From contig JABWDB010000003.1 of the NCBI GenBank assembly GCA_019614645.1, positions 15,957,001-16,021,000 on the forward strand: a DNA stretch of 64,000 bases, given 5' to 3'. Positions 11,190-24,709 of this stretch are shown here, piece by piece. The notes below the pieces were generated by a model. The model had not been told where the DNA came from and did not search any database. It was given only the letters and a program-made list of their open reading frames with translations. Position numbers and translations under genes: made by a program. Position 1 is the stretch's first letter; each line of letters opens with the position of its first letter. This DNA comes from Stratiolaelaps scimitus (Eukaryota; Arthropoda; Arachnida; Mesostigmata; Laelapidae).

Positions 11190-14100
11190 AGTTCACGCGA
11201 AAAGGCCTCGCTCCGTTATTCGAAATCAAATTAACTTAACCTCATGAGCTCGGTGTGTTAACTGCTCTGGGCGTCGAAAGTGGTTGCGAAGACCATCGAC
11301 TCCTGTCGCTTGTTCACTGTGGCCCATTTAAAATCGCTTAATTTAATTCATCAAGCTTCTTTACTTGAAGAGGCGTCCTGTTCTTCATGAGTCGTACCAT
11401 CTCGATTTGATCTGACTACCATTTGGCATAAAATCCTATTTAATGCACCAGGACAGTGGTGCATGCGTCGGGCAAGTTACACTCGGACGTGTTATTCTGA
11501 AATGTTCATGCAGAACCGTCGAATAAGGTTCGCCACATATTATGCCCAGTCGGCGGTGGGTTGTAGGCGCTTTAATCAATGTGTATTAATAAGATGATTG
11601 ACTACTACTACAAACAGCGGGGAACCAACACTACACAGCAGAGCAAAACTGTAAAATTGCAGCTCCTTCAATAAACCAATAAACCTTTACCTTTACCTAA
11701 ACGAAACGGGAATCGAGGTACAGAATTCACTTGTTGCTATTCATCAGCGAGGTGACATCCACCTATTTGATTCTTTCTACATTTTCACCACGGATGGCGA
11801 GCGGGGCAACGTTTTGTAACAGCTCCGTTTGCGTAATCAATGCAGGCGAAGTTTGTCCGGTGGCTCTTAAATCCGTCCTCATTCGCCGTCTCCTGCAGCG
11901 AGCAATGGCCATATCCCCTATTATGAAAACAGATGTCGTCGCCTCGTGTTACCATCAAGGGTTTAAGGGGAATCGAAATGGACAGGCGAAGCGCCCACGT
12001 TCAAGCGGAACACCGAAACGGGTTGTCCTAGAAATTTCTAGCATGTAACAGTCGCAAGAGAAGATCGGTCGAGGCGGGATTAGACTCAAGGTCCCCACAA
12101 CCGTTTGGTTCGCCGTACGTTCATGAACACGGGTGGGTCCGAATCTGAACGTCGAGAGGGAAGATTCTTCCAGCAGACGCGCTCTCAGATTTGTACCAGC
12201 CGTCATTCGGATTGAATCTTTGTTTTAGAACAATACGCGGCTGCTACCCCCAACAACAGCCCTGAACGTATTACCTAACCGACGCCGAGCCTGGTCACCC
12301 TGCAATTCAACTATATTCGATCGAGCTGCGAGCGCCGGCACTACAACCACCGTACATTCCGTTGAAACGACACTCGCACCTCAGCTGCGCCTGCTGGCGG
12401 CAACGGCTGCTAGACGGAAATGTATCACTGTCTCTCTGGCCCTCCGACTCGCCCTATTCTTGCAGGTGTGGAATTCGCGTACATTCCACGTTCAGGTGAA
12501 AGCTGCCTTTAAAGAATACATTTATATAACTGGGGGAAAAAGTCAATACTTCCGAATGGTACAATAACGGAGCCGAAAGAGACATTGGCCACGCGGAGGT
12601 CACCGACCAGACCAGCTATTATCATCGTTAGGGGTGTGCGCACGCTCAAGAGGTTGAATTAAGAACAGCTCAGTGGTTTCTTTCTGTTGAGTGCACACAA
12701 TGCCAGCGAATTGTGAGAAAAAGTAACATCGACGCTTTATCGAGCTAAATACGCGTCGTACGTTGGCGGTCGTTGGCAAACCCTTCAAATCTAAACTATA
12801 ATAGCAAAAATCAATGGCAGTATAGGGCAGCAATGACTGTGTAGTGCTCGACTTCCTTGTTGAGTGGTACAGTAACGTTCGGTTTAAAAGACGCAAGCTG
12901 GAGTTGGTACACCCATAGGAGCCGTGGGGTTTGACTCGTTGCCAGTTGAGGTCCTGGTATAAATGCTTGTTATATGAAACAAATTGAGAAAGACAATACT
13001 TCATTTCAGCTGTATAATAAAACATTTTGTATCTTCAACAACGTTCATGTTGCCACAGTAGGTGATAATTTGCATAAATAATCCAACACGGCAAATGGAC
13101 TCCTCTCTCGACGAACTGGATGAAGACTCGCGTTACTGATACGATATCAGAGGGTCGTTGTCGAATTGGTGAGACTTCTCTCCCCATGAAACGAGAGAAA
13201 TTCCGCTCTGTATGAGAAGAAATTGAAGAAGATCATTTTACTGCCTAGAAGGCGAAACAAACAGGCGTATCATGGCGCATTCCGACTTGTGACTCCAAAC
13301 AGCCATTATAAAGATAAACAAAATGCGTAGGACCCGGATAAGTATGCACGCCTTGATCGAGGATACAATGTGACTTCGACACAGATACAGAAGAACGGCA
13401 CAGGCGGCTTTTAGTCCGAACACGATGTCTGTCCAGTTGACAAGTTGCCCAGACTTCGTGGACAAATGTATACCAAGCAGATATTCGAGATATTTCCCTA
13501 GTCACCGCAAGCTGTGTGATACCGCCTTCACAGGCGACAACAGTTGAACAGCAAACTCGTTGGCAAGGGTCAAATTTCGACTCAGTGTCAAGTCGGTGCC
13601 GAAGTCGCTTTAGCTGACGTCGAGGCTCAACTGTTTCCTTTTAATATTATAGGAATGACCAAGCCTCCGAAATATCATTGGAGACAAAAAGCAACAATAT
13701 CGAAACACAGTGGTGTCCATGTGTACACATGCACAGGTTTCGCTTCAAAGTAAAGTGATACCATGTAGGTATGAGAGGGACTGTGTAGCCATCCCTCTGC
13801 ACCTATGCACGATATACGATACAAACAATACGCCTCTTATATGCTGATGCAGATTCATCAAGCTACAGCATGATTTCACTATGTGGACGTTTAAACGGAT
13901 TATGTTATATGTGGCTCTTGCAGGGCAGGAGAGACCTACGGTAGAGCGCAATCTTCAGCTCATCGTTCTGCTATTCACGCCGTATCCAATTACCCCCAGC
14001 CCCCGAAAACTATATTTCACATCGACCTCCATCGCACAGCAAAGATGTGATATATGGGCAGTGAAGAAGCGAGGTAAACGTATAAAAATCAGCGTCAAAC

Positions 14101-14818
14101 ACTCTTTCTATTGTATTCCAAGTGTATTTACTTGAGTATGTCGAGACAACTCGGTAATGATTCGTCGTAGCGACGATGTTTGTTGCGCATACACGAATCG
14201 ATATAATTAAAAATAATCCCCGAGTAGAATCCATGAACAGATCTTGCCCTAATACATTAGTGGGATAACGCCTACCTACGTAGAAACCATCAAAGTTCTT
14301 CGGTTCTCAATAGATATTCTCCATGCACAGACGAGCCAAGTAGACGAGCAGTCACCCAAAGCGCGATCATAATAGATATACTACATCCATTAATAATCTA
14401 TTATCCTCAAACATCCGAACTACTTCTAACGCGCTCAAGTGTTTCTCAGGAGCATATTCCTATAGGACTGCGCAAAAATTGCTCGAATACGAGGCCTTCA
14501 GAGAGGAGGCCCCACGGTAGTGGCCTACCACAGAGCGTCGACGTCGTGTCGTCAGGACGTCATTGCCAGCTGTCGGTCTCTCACCAAAACGCACATGGAC
14601 CCACGATCCCACGGTACCTATAGTTGTGGACAGTGCATACGACCACTCTGTGAGGCTTGGCCGCACGTATCGTATGTTCCGGCTGGAACTGTGTTGGTTT
14701 GGACATGAAACGCTTACGATCGTCCACTCTCTGGGTGCACACAGTGTACGGTATTACATTACGGACTCGCACATCTACAAGTAGCAAGGTGAAAGGCTTA
14801 GATTTAGATATGCAATAA
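11190..14818. other. Gene-free stretch
   Basis: Only short open frames without conserved motifs, on both strands. A CCTTTACCTTTACCT run at about 11684-11698, after AATAAACCAATAAA, resembles the 3' end of a retroposed sequence, but I could not delimit it. Nothing else recognised. Confidence 0.35.
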
Positions 14819-14820
14819 CC

Positions 14821-15005
14821 GGTGGGGGTCGGCGGCCTGGTGCGTTCGTGTGCGCCTGAAACCGGCCGAAACGTAGGTGCTCGGGTTCGATCCCCACCCG
14901 TTGCACGTTTGCATCTCGGGGTGCGTGTTACGGAGCAATGGAAAAGCGATGGCGTGGACGTGAAATGTCAGCTGAGAGTCAGCCTGAAGGCATTAAACAT
15001 GCAAT
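14821..15005 (+). repeat. SINE copy A (B-box-containing family)
   Basis: This copy has a GGCGGCCTGGTGCGTTCG head and a good RNA polymerase III B box (GGTTCGATCC at about 14884-14893), followed by a body containing GGAGCAATGG, CGTGGACGT and CTGAGAGTCAGCCTGA. The same ordered blocks occur on the minus strand at 24.5, 41.6 and 45.1 kb. The spacing from head to B box is longer here than in the other copies because of about 22 extra bases. The family is most likely tRNA-derived and moved by LINE machinery. Too diverged to be recent. Confidence 0.7.
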
Positions 15006-15222
15006 AATACCTCTAGTCATAAGTGATTCACCCTTCAATTGAAGCTGACACTTGCCGTAGAGGCCAATTAAGATTGCGTACGACCTAGGCGAACCGCTTA
15101 GATAAGACGGTACCGAACCTCTTGGGCTATTCGCATGTTATGCCATCTCTGAGACCTTGCTGAGAGAACCCATGCACCTAGCAGGTAACTCAATGCCCTC
15201 TCTGGTGTATACGAGCCTGGTA
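15006..15222. other. Gene-free spacer
   Basis: Nothing recognised between the SINE and the hairpin. Confidence 0.3.
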
Positions 15223-15271
15223 GAGGTCACGTCACCTAGAAAACATACTGTTTTCAAGGTGATGTCACCTC
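15223..15271. repeat. Imperfect 23-bp inverted repeat with 3-nt loop
   Basis: The left arm 15223-15245 and right arm 15249-15271 pair at 19 of 23 positions around loop TAC. The outer part is GAGGT...ACCTC and the inner part is GAAAACA...TGTTTTC. It could be a small MITE-like palindrome or simply a fold-back in DNA. The inner string TTTTCAAGGTGA recurs at about 41714, next to a SINE copy. Confidence 0.7.
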
Positions 15272-15373
15272 TCGTCAGTAGGTGACTGTTGAGACTATTA
15301 GCTAGCCAGGTACCCCATACTTCGTTTGTAATATAGCTAATAATATACGAACGGCCGACAGAATACGCATAAT

Positions 15374-15412
15374 CTCTATAACTTAAGGTTGATTTTTTTC
15401 CTTAAGGTTGAT
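15374..15412. repeat. Short tandem duplication
   Basis: CTTAAGGTTGATTT occurs twice, separated by a few T and C bases. Likely slippage; no coding context. Confidence 0.6.
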
Positions 15413-15681
15413 TTCCGGGGGACCTCCGGGACGAGACGACCGAGTTTCGACTGGACACAAATCGTAGCTTAGTTATTTCACATGCATCCTTCGTATCGCT
15501 AGAGACTTTAATTTGAGAAGAATACATGCATACCAAGGATAGTGCAGTGTTTTGTTTGTGTAACTACTCCAAAGTAGCTTAAAACACCTGCAGTTCATAA
15601 TAGAGTAACCCTTTCTGATCCCACTAAGTGCACAACATTCGACCACAGCCATACATTCTGGGGGAATATAAATTTTTCACC

Positions 15682-15951
15682 TGCTATAAAAATTTTAAAC
15701 AGAAAACGTTTCCTTCATAGTCGGGCAAGCAAATGATGACGCGAGTGCCAATGGCATCTTCGCTGAGTTCATGTGTCACCCCTTTCTTTTGCACCTCTTC
15801 CAGAGCATGTAGACAACGCATTCTAGTTGACTGGGCTACTCCCAGCTGCGCAGCAGCCTCTCGAGTTCATTAGGCGGCGTCTTTATTCACGAAATCTAGA
15901 AGTGCCTCGTCGTTTTTCTCTCGTCCGCATCGTTCCATGAGCCGACACCAG
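15682..15951 (-). pseudogene. Mariner-type transposase fragment, disrupted
   Basis: The minus-strand frame from about 15951 gives EKNDEALLDFVNKDAA, then two stops (TAA TGA), then TREAAAQLGVAQST, LHALEEVQKKG and THELSED, ending at a stop at 15682. This is the second helix-turn-helix and linker of mariner-family transposases (the AxQLGVSQSTVSxxLHxLGKVxKxGxWVPHELSE region). The catalytic D,D(34)D part is missing or shifted; a possible GEK continuation lies in another frame just beyond the stop. Clearly a dead copy. No terminal repeats found. Confidence 0.75.
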
Positions 15952-15954
15952 TTT

Positions 15955-18900
15955 CGACAGACTCGATCTTAAGGTACGAGTAAGGAAGAGAAGAAGCAAA
16001 GATGGCCCCGACAGGTCCTCATACTAATACCTAAAAGGTTAAGAACTGACAAGGTCTGTCACATAGAGAAACAGCTGAGGATCAGCTCGAAAAACAATGA
16101 TTATCTTAAATTGTGGATTCCCCTTCTTCTGACATATAATCTTCGCCATCTCCGCTGTATTCAAGCAGAAATAAATAATGAAGAAGACAATGTGGACAAT
16201 ATGCTCGTGTTCGGATCACATAATCGATCGCTTAGCCAATTGCTGATGCACTCAGCCAAAATGTAAACGGTAGGTATATTGCAAAAATAAGCCGTAAAAA
16301 CCCGCCAAATTTGAAATTCATAGCGTTCACTTTAATGACACTACACGACTTCAAAGATGACCGATATTGCTAATTGACCAACCTAATAATTTCTCAAAGT
16401 ATTCATCATGGAACGAGACGACCACTGACGTGACCTGAACTTAATTAAGTTCCCTCAATAAATGTGAGCTGTCGTAAAGCACTCGTAGAGTAGCTGATTA
16501 GGGCTAGTTGTTTGGTTGGTGGCTGGCCCAGCCAAGCATTGCTTCCGTCAGATATGTCTCGGCCACTTCTACGTATGACATTAATAGAGAACTTGATTAG
16601 GGTCGTCCCTTGGACCCTTCGTCTCTCTCTAAACGCTGTTGCTGTGGTCGGCAGCACGTAACAATGACAAACCAGCAACCGGTAACAATTTGTCTCTTAT
16701 TAATTAATAATAAATGATTTGCTTCTGTAAATAGTAATGCGATCAGCGTTGCAACACAATGGACCCACAATTGGCTAAAAGTCAGCTCGAAATTACTTAT
16801 TGTTGGCATTGTGGAAAGCTCTAGTCTGCGGTTTCTCGCTGGCCATCCTCGTTAGCCCATCGCACGTGGATACCCAAGCCATGTTAATGGTATTAGCCAC
16901 GTAATCATTTGTTCAACATGTTGACACCAGGTTCTCCAATACAATAGTCTAGTGATAGTAGATGCCCGCAAAACATTGGAGAGGAGCCCAAAACCAGCGA
17001 GTCCTTCGTAAGACACACCAGGAGCAAAAATTCGTTTGCCCGAAACCAAACGCGACTCAACCGATCTGCAACCCGATCAGTTGGTAGAGCGACTATATAG
17101 TTCATTGGAATCAATACGATGGAATCATGCCCGCTCCAGTACATAACTAACACACCGTCGATTATGCAACCGATAGGCAATAGGACGAATTTACGAGTTC
17201 TCAATCTGAAGAAAAAAAAGAAGAAAAACTGAAAAAAATAGCGCCTGAAATGTTATGAAATGGCGCAAATTGAATTGTAACAATTTAAGTTGTATACACG
17301 CGCAGATATACGCACATGCAGACATCCATATGTTGCCTGGCAGCTGTACTGGTTGCAATATTGTTGTCCATATCTAATCGCGCATGGGGCGTGTGTTGTG
17401 TCACAAAATGTCACAATATGCCACTGACAAATGCCAACTGCACGCTTATGATGATGATTATTATTATTATCTAATGAAGATATAGCACATACATATCAGC
17501 ATTATGCCCCCGTCCTCCTCCGTGGTCGCTAAAGGTTTGTGTGTTTGCATCCTAATTTAGTATTTAATAACCGCATCCACACTTGGTAATCGTTATTCTG
17601 TCACTGTCGCAGGTAGAACTGGTAGATTCCCACATAGCACAAGATAGGATAGCCTTCGTCGGCGGGGGCCAACGTTGTCGGGGTGCTAATTGCGACGGCG
17701 ATTCCATGCCATAAACCTAAACTTAGCAGAGGGACAACCCTCGTAGTCAGAGGTCGGACGCTGCGCGAGAGGCAAACCGAGGGGGTCTTGGCGTTGAGGC
17801 GGCGGCGGCGGCGGCGGCGACGCCAGGACCCGAGAGAGAAAGGGACTCGGAGGAAATTTGTCTGCAGGCTATTTAACTCCCGCGTCGTTGTGTTCGTTCG
17901 TATACGAGCAGCAGAATGTGTGGGCGGGAGTGGTCATGGCTGATCGTTTGCGGGTGGGTGTGTGTGTGTGTGTGTGTGCCTGTGAGAGGGCTATGTATGT
18001 CAGGAGAGCTGAGCGGTAGGTTGGTGGCCGCAGCGCACGCACGCCGAGCCGAGGAAGACCGAACGAACCCGAGCGGCCGGAGATGGCCAGAGCTGGCCTG
18101 AGTCGCCTGCCAGCCTGCCCGAGGAGAAGCCGTACAGAACAAAGTACGGGAAAGGAAGGTCTTATCTGGTTAATTGCCACGGGAGGACACACGGCGGGCA
18201 AGCCCGGGGGCGAGTAACCGGCTAGAGCAGCTAGCTGGACCTGCGTGTTCCTCCTGACAGGAGCTGGTCAGGCCTTGTATTTCTCATAGCACTGCGCTGC
18301 GATGCCGTTCTCTTGAAGCAGGGGCAGTAGCAGTTGTGTCGCCGTCGACGCCCGCAACGGCGGTGTCGTGCGCCGTTAAAACTTTACCTCTCCCCGACAC
18401 CCCGGAGTGACAGGGTCCGCGCTACCGCTCTTGTCGACCCTTATGTCCACCTTGGGCCTTCTTCCATTGATGGTTATAGTCGTGGCTGTGCCTGCCGCTA
18501 GAAGAGCGGCCTCAAGTGCTTCTGCGCAAAACGTTGTTGAAACTGAAACGCTGAAGGAGGCGCTGCTCACCGCTGCTTTCCGCCTGTCCCATAATATGTT
18601 GTGAGACTGAGCTTCATCTATATATATATATATATATACTGCTTCGAGCTTTCATGCTTGCTCCTGTACTTAAAGGGCATCTTAGCAAGCTGAGGCTCGA
18701 ATTTTTTAGAAATATTCCTAAACCATGCGAAGCGTACACGATTACCCGTACCGTTCAAAGACATTTCTGCACTCCGCAGTATAAGAGTAGCCCGGTTTCA
18801 TAACATGTAGCTCTCTTTGTAAAGGAAAGAATAATCACAAACATTCGTATCCATCGTGAATATGTAAGCAAGGACAGCAAATACCATGGTACAACCTCAA

Positions 18901-20890
18901 ATTTGATTACAAAAACTGATTTAGTCCGAAAATGTCCAAATTTCCAAACTGTAACCAACATGGCAACTTGTGATTTTATCCTAACTAATGTCTCTACAAC
19001 TGAGATAATCTTTTGCTACATATCGCTATACTTCATCACCGCATGAAAGGTTGGTCCATAAGTCTTCTCGCCCGATGTCAGATGCATCGTTTTCTAAATT
19101 AAATAATCCTAGCTGGACAATCCGCTAGGCATCTGCCGAGCTCATTCCAATTACTTTACCTGTCTATATATGGGCAGTCCATCCTTAAAGTCTATGTGAA
19201 TTTTTTTGGCAATTAGCAATATAAGAAGTCATACTATGGAGACACGTACTATGGAAATAATTTCATTTAATGATTAATTTTCGTTCCGAATATGGGAGTC
19301 ATTTATCTTTCGATAGATATCCCGCAATGATTCGTTCTAGTGATAAACAATTAGCATATTATTATTTGGTTCGCTTCTCTTTAGCTTGCCAACTTATGGT
19401 TGGAGTGGTAGAAAGACAATGGAAAGACACAGCTGTAATAATGAAATCTCATACGTGACTGCATTGATATTGCACGACCCATTGTATATCATGGGTAGCT
19501 GTTCTCAAACCATCGCTCCCCGTGGAGGTATGTACAACCCAGCCGCCAGAAGCCTGCCGAGGCTGGTGAGGGCTATCGCGCTGCAGCGGAGTATACAGTT
19601 GCGTTGCCGTCTCACTGATCTTTAATATCGGGTTATCAAAACAATTTAGGATAGAGAGACCTTTGATACGTTGCTTCCTGGATGGATCTTTGTTGTAGAC
19701 ACGCACGCAAGTTGGCACATTGCAAGCTGGGCCAAAGCAAAAAAACATGCAAGTTGGAAGCCAGTCGACTAAGCGAAGTAAAAGGTTTTTACGACATTGA
19801 ATAGCAGCGCACAATATAGTTCGGCCGCTTTTAGTCTGAAATGATTTAGCTCACAGGAGGAACCGTCCATTATAAAACACCTAAATGTGTTCCCGGCGTG
19901 CCCTAGTACCTGCCGGTTGTTATCTACATATTGTGGGGTCGCCCTTAATTCGCAATGAAGTTAAATCACCAAGGATGAATTAATGCTTGATCAAGATGAA
20001 AGTGACTACTCACTACATCTGCATTGAGTCATTCACTGATTTGATTTTCGATGAAGAAATTATCTAGTACAATAGAAATGCTTCGACGTTCGGCTTCCAG
20101 CGTCTCTAGTTTCTGAATTCGCCTGCGAATCAGCGTAAAATGAAAATATTTGGCTCCCCGTCTGTATTAAAACAATCCAAGAACCTGTCTTTGACATGAA
20201 AACCAGCTATAAAAGTCGTTTCAGTAACGCCTACTATATTCCCTATTATAACGTTAGCAGTACCCTGCCCAGGAAGCCAAACAGCAATCTAAAAGCACAG
20301 CACTTTACCACATCTCAGATCCATCCATCCATCAAATGGTGGTCATTAATTCAACACGCATTGAAATAACCTTGTCTCTCATGGACTCCTAGACGAATCC
20401 TTATCGATCAAGCACCGCTCTCCCAAGCGTAAATTATTACAGAACTTAAAGTGTATAAAATAACCAATGAAACTATGCAAAACTAAGCACGAACACAAGA
20501 AGGGATCGTTCGCGTTTATTTCGTCATTTTTATGGCTCAATTTTATGACAATACACTATATATCATACAATATATTAGCCATGTGTTGGCTATCCACATT
20601 TTTGGCTTTCGTGACCGGGCCACGTAGATGCATTCAATAACAACAACAACAATAATAATAGTATCTACTGGAATGTTTTTGCAAGTCAACAGTAAGCACG
20701 GTGCAATTCATGGGGCCGAAATGCCATATACGAATCGGAATATATGTACTGATATATTTCGAGAATAATCTATTGCACATACTAATAGTTTGGCATAACT
20801 TATTGTTAGTATCGAGGGTGAGACTTCCCTAGCTGCGGCTGTGAATGAGCAGCTGTTTATTTAAGGTAGATACTGCTTTCATTTCAATAC

Positions 20891-20892
<2 letters not shown>
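15955..20892. other. Non-genic stretch with a GC-rich patch at 17.6-18.6 kb
   Basis: No convincing gene. The 17640-18600 patch is CpG-rich and includes (CGG)n near 17798-17820 and (GT)n at 17958-17978; it may be a promoter or 5' exon of something unrecognised. A tRNA A-box-like string (CAGTTGGTAGAGCGA) lies near 17079-17093, but no B box follows at the right distance. A (TA)n tract lies at 18617-18638. Confidence 0.35.

Positions 20893-20942
<50 letters not shown>
20893..20942. repeat. (TA)n microsatellite
   Basis: About 24 uninterrupted TA units, roughly 530 bp downstream of the SSADH stop codon on the minus strand and therefore probably within or near its 3'UTR. Confidence 0.9.
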
Positions 20943-21469
20943 TACATTTACGCTGATCCACCTTGGCTTGGTTAGGCGGATCCTGCATTAGCAATTCTGT
21001 GGAACAGTTCTTGTGAATTTGCTATGAGCAATTGCGTGGCTTGTGTACAACATATATGTAATGTCTATGTGTGTCATACATTTCGCCCTAAAATATTGCA
21101 AACTACCAACTTTGGAAGACTGTCTTTACTCCTGCCTATCTAGGCGTTGCGTTATTTTGGTCAGAACATTGCTTTCAACACTCATTATAATCCTAGCCTA
21201 CAAATTAGCTGGGTCGGAGTCATCGGTTCGCTCGCTATTTGCTAAATTCAGTTCATCGTCCATCATAATGATTGGTCCGTTCTTTACTAATTATGATATC
21301 GCCTGCGGCGACAAATCTATTGTGAAAAAGCACCACCTCCGTTATGGTGGTCTACTTGAGGCCGTATGGACACCGTGTGATGAATATCGTCAGAACCGTT
21401 GCTCATACGCGGTGCAGCTGTCCATCACGACGATATTTCGTATGACGAAAGCCAGCCATTAGGCCGTGA

Positions 21470-23432
21470 TTAGGCTAGTCCACCAAGGCAGATGTATTTG
21501 ATCTCAGTGTATTCATCAGCACCGTAGCGAGAACCTTCCCTTCCAATACCCGACTGTTTGACGCCACCAAATGGCGCCTGAGCCGCTGAGATGAGTCCCT
21601 CGTTGACTCCAACCATTCCGACCTGCAATTTTTTTGCCACGCGAAAAACTTGCCCAACGTCCTGCGAATAGAAGTAGCCGGCCAGACCCACTTCGGTGTT
21701 ATTGGATAATCTCAAAACCTCTTCTTCAGTGTTGAAGCGAATCACAGCTACCAAAGGTCCAAACGTTTCTTCGTGACAGACCTAGAAGGAGAAATTGTCA
21801 ACAGATCGAAATGTAGGTAATATCTTGCCAAGATGACGGTTACGGCAATAATCCCGCATGATAATACGGCCAGAAAACCTATCGATGATTCGGCCAAATG
21901 GTGATTGAAAACTATATCAAAGCATTTCACATTGATATCCATTGATTGAGGAATCATAATAATAATAATACTACAATAGCGTCACAGAAGCGGTACCTGC
22001 ATGTCCGGCGTGATATCCGCTGCTATAATGGGGTCAATAAAGTTGCCTCTTGCGCTGCCCTCAAGTACGACACGTCCGCCTTTTGCCTTGATATCTTGTA
22101 AATGATGTAGAACTTTCTCAACTGCCTTTGTATTTATGAGAGGGCCACATGTTGAATGCTCGTCGAATCCATCGCCTACTTTCAATTGGGCTTTCATGGT
22201 CGTCGACAATTTCTCTGAAAACAACATCGCTCGTGTTTAGTTGGGACCTGAAGCAAGACCTGAAACGACTGCCTATTGGCATTGGGTTCGTATCGGTTCG
22301 ACACCAAAACAACTAACTCTGCACTTCAGCAGCGCACTTTATATTACGGTATTGTACACGATTTGTATGTTGATTCAATCCGACAGAGGATATTTGTCTA
22401 AGAATCATTTATTCAAATCACTTGATTGGTAAAATAGCACAGTACACATTTCGGAAGCGAATATTAAAAGTCGTGAAGTGTTTGACGCACTTTTGCCTGC
22501 GTGCTACACGTCTCATTCTACAAATAATTTTAAGCTGTGTTTTAGGGTTCTACTGATTGATTTGAGAGGAGATCTAACCTATATTAAATTACTATAGAAC
22601 TAAGAGCAACGATGGTGCTGGGTTACATACACAGCTTTCGGCACTGACTGACCCGGAATCTTAAACAGTCTACAGTTACTACATATGCTGGCTGTGCGAT
22701 TTAACACACCTAGAAACTGCTCGTAAACACCGCTCTGCACAAAGATCCGATTAGCCGACACACAAGTTTGTCCGGTATTGCGGAACTTCGCTGCCATGAG
22801 GCCTTGAACGGCGCGCTCAAGATTGGCTGAGTCAAATACAATAAATGGAGCATTGCCTCCCAGTTCCAACGACACCTTCTTCACAGTGGACGCACACTGT
22901 CCTAGCAACAACTGCAATGATGAAGTTTATCAGATTAGATATATGGGCAAACTGTGTTAACATCCTTAATTATATATATATATATATATATGATCATGTC
23001 ACTTTGGCATAACATATGGCACTTAACATATTAGAGGTACTACGTCGTAGATGATACTCGATGAAAACACATGTATTGCTCAAAACGATCTGTTGACAGA
23101 TTGGTACACTCGATTTTTTCACTGCCTACCTTTCCTATAGCTGTGCTGCCCGTAAAACTAAGCGCTTGAACGTCCGGATGCGTAGCTAGACCGGTACCCA
23201 CGCCTGGAGTATTTGTTGTAGATGCCGGTAGAATGTTGATTACTCCTGCCGGATAGCCTGCCCGTTCGGCCAACTCGACAATTGCTAACGCCGACAACGG
23301 AGTGTCCTGTGCAGGCTTCACGACGACGGTACACCCCACAGCTAATGCGGCGCCAATTTTTCGAGTAATCATCGCGTTTGGAAAATTCCACTGCAAATGA
23401 GATTGCATCAACATTATGGTAGTAATAATAAT

Positions 23433-23464
<32 letters not shown>

Positions 23465-24666
23465 CAAACGTCCGTTGCGGACAATTCGGCGATCTCGTCA
23501 TTGAGTCGTTCGGTGTAAACGTTCTCATGTATAATTGGTGGCTTTGTTCGAAGACGAAGAGAATGTCAAAGGTGCTGACTAAAGGCTGTAAGACTGACTG
23601 ACATCTCTTTAGTACAATATATGGATCGATTTGACCCAGTCACCAGGCTACCAACCGGTGTGATAATTCCGGCAACGCCAATCGGCTGTTTGATGGCAAG
23701 AATCTCTCGATCATTTGTATTGGCCGGTATCACATCGCCGTAAACCCGTTTCGCCTCCTCAGCGAACCACTCGAGGAACGAAGCCCCGTAGACGATCTCT
23801 CCCATCGATTCACGCAATGGTTTTCCATTCTCAAGAGTCATCAACTCCGCTAGCTCCTGCAATGGGCACATTAGTGAAGTTTGAAGTAACATCCATAAGT
23901 GGTATGCTAAAGCAGAGTCTGGGACAGGCTACTACCTTCATGTTTATGGGTGATGCATGTAAGGAATCTAGTTTTGAACAGTGTTTAATCAAACAGCTAC
24001 CATGTTAGTCATACTTCATATAGTTTGAGTTTAATAGAAATAACTGTCGCCTAACCTACGGTGTAGTGTTGGTTAATCATCGAACTCAACGCTGTCTCCT
24101 CAATTCTTGGTTAGTGCTCCGAACGAATATGAATGAATCTCCAATTAATTGAGTGTCAGTTATTCACGTATATCCAATATGGCTACTAATTAGTGGCCCT
24201 CACATAAGATCTGTGTTCACGAACCTTATGGTGCTTGTTATGTAAATCGAAAAGATTCCGAAGAAGTGTACTACGCTCTTTTGCAGAAGTCTGGCTGAAG
24301 CTTTCGAAAGCTTTTGATGCAGCCGCTACCGCCTTGCTAACATCTTCGGTGTTGCAGTCGGCCACCCGTGCAATTTCATCATTCGTGGACGGATTGTACA
24401 CCTTAACGAGGAGAAGACAACAAAAACGATATTCTTACACGAGCCTAAGTTCGAGCGCCCTGTGTTTGAGTAAATAACGAAATCCAGATAGCTCGCCGGT
24501 TCGTTTTACACCTATTTTCCATGGTCTTTAGTCAATATAGCAAAGTAAATTTCTCGGCTGACTCGCAGCCAACTTTTGCACGTCTACGGTACAACTGCTT
24601 TCGGCATTGCTTCACATGATGGGTCCCTTGCAAATTCAAATGTGCAAAGGCGGGTATCGAATCCGT

Positions 24667-24709
<43 letters not shown>

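Noticed and set aside
14821..14899. tRNA gene at the head of SINE copy A
   Set aside because: A B box and GGTGGGG/CCCCACC ends exist, but the D and anticodon arms do not fold, and the sequence continues into the repeat body shared with other copies.
17070..17125. Possible tRNA gene (A-box-like CAGTTGGTAGAGCGA)
   Set aside because: No B box at the proper distance and no acceptor stem pairing.
21043..21462. 139-codon plus-strand frame downstream of SSADH
   Set aside because: It lies opposite the presumed 3'UTR of SSADH, has no motif, and its hydrophobic stretches are scattered.
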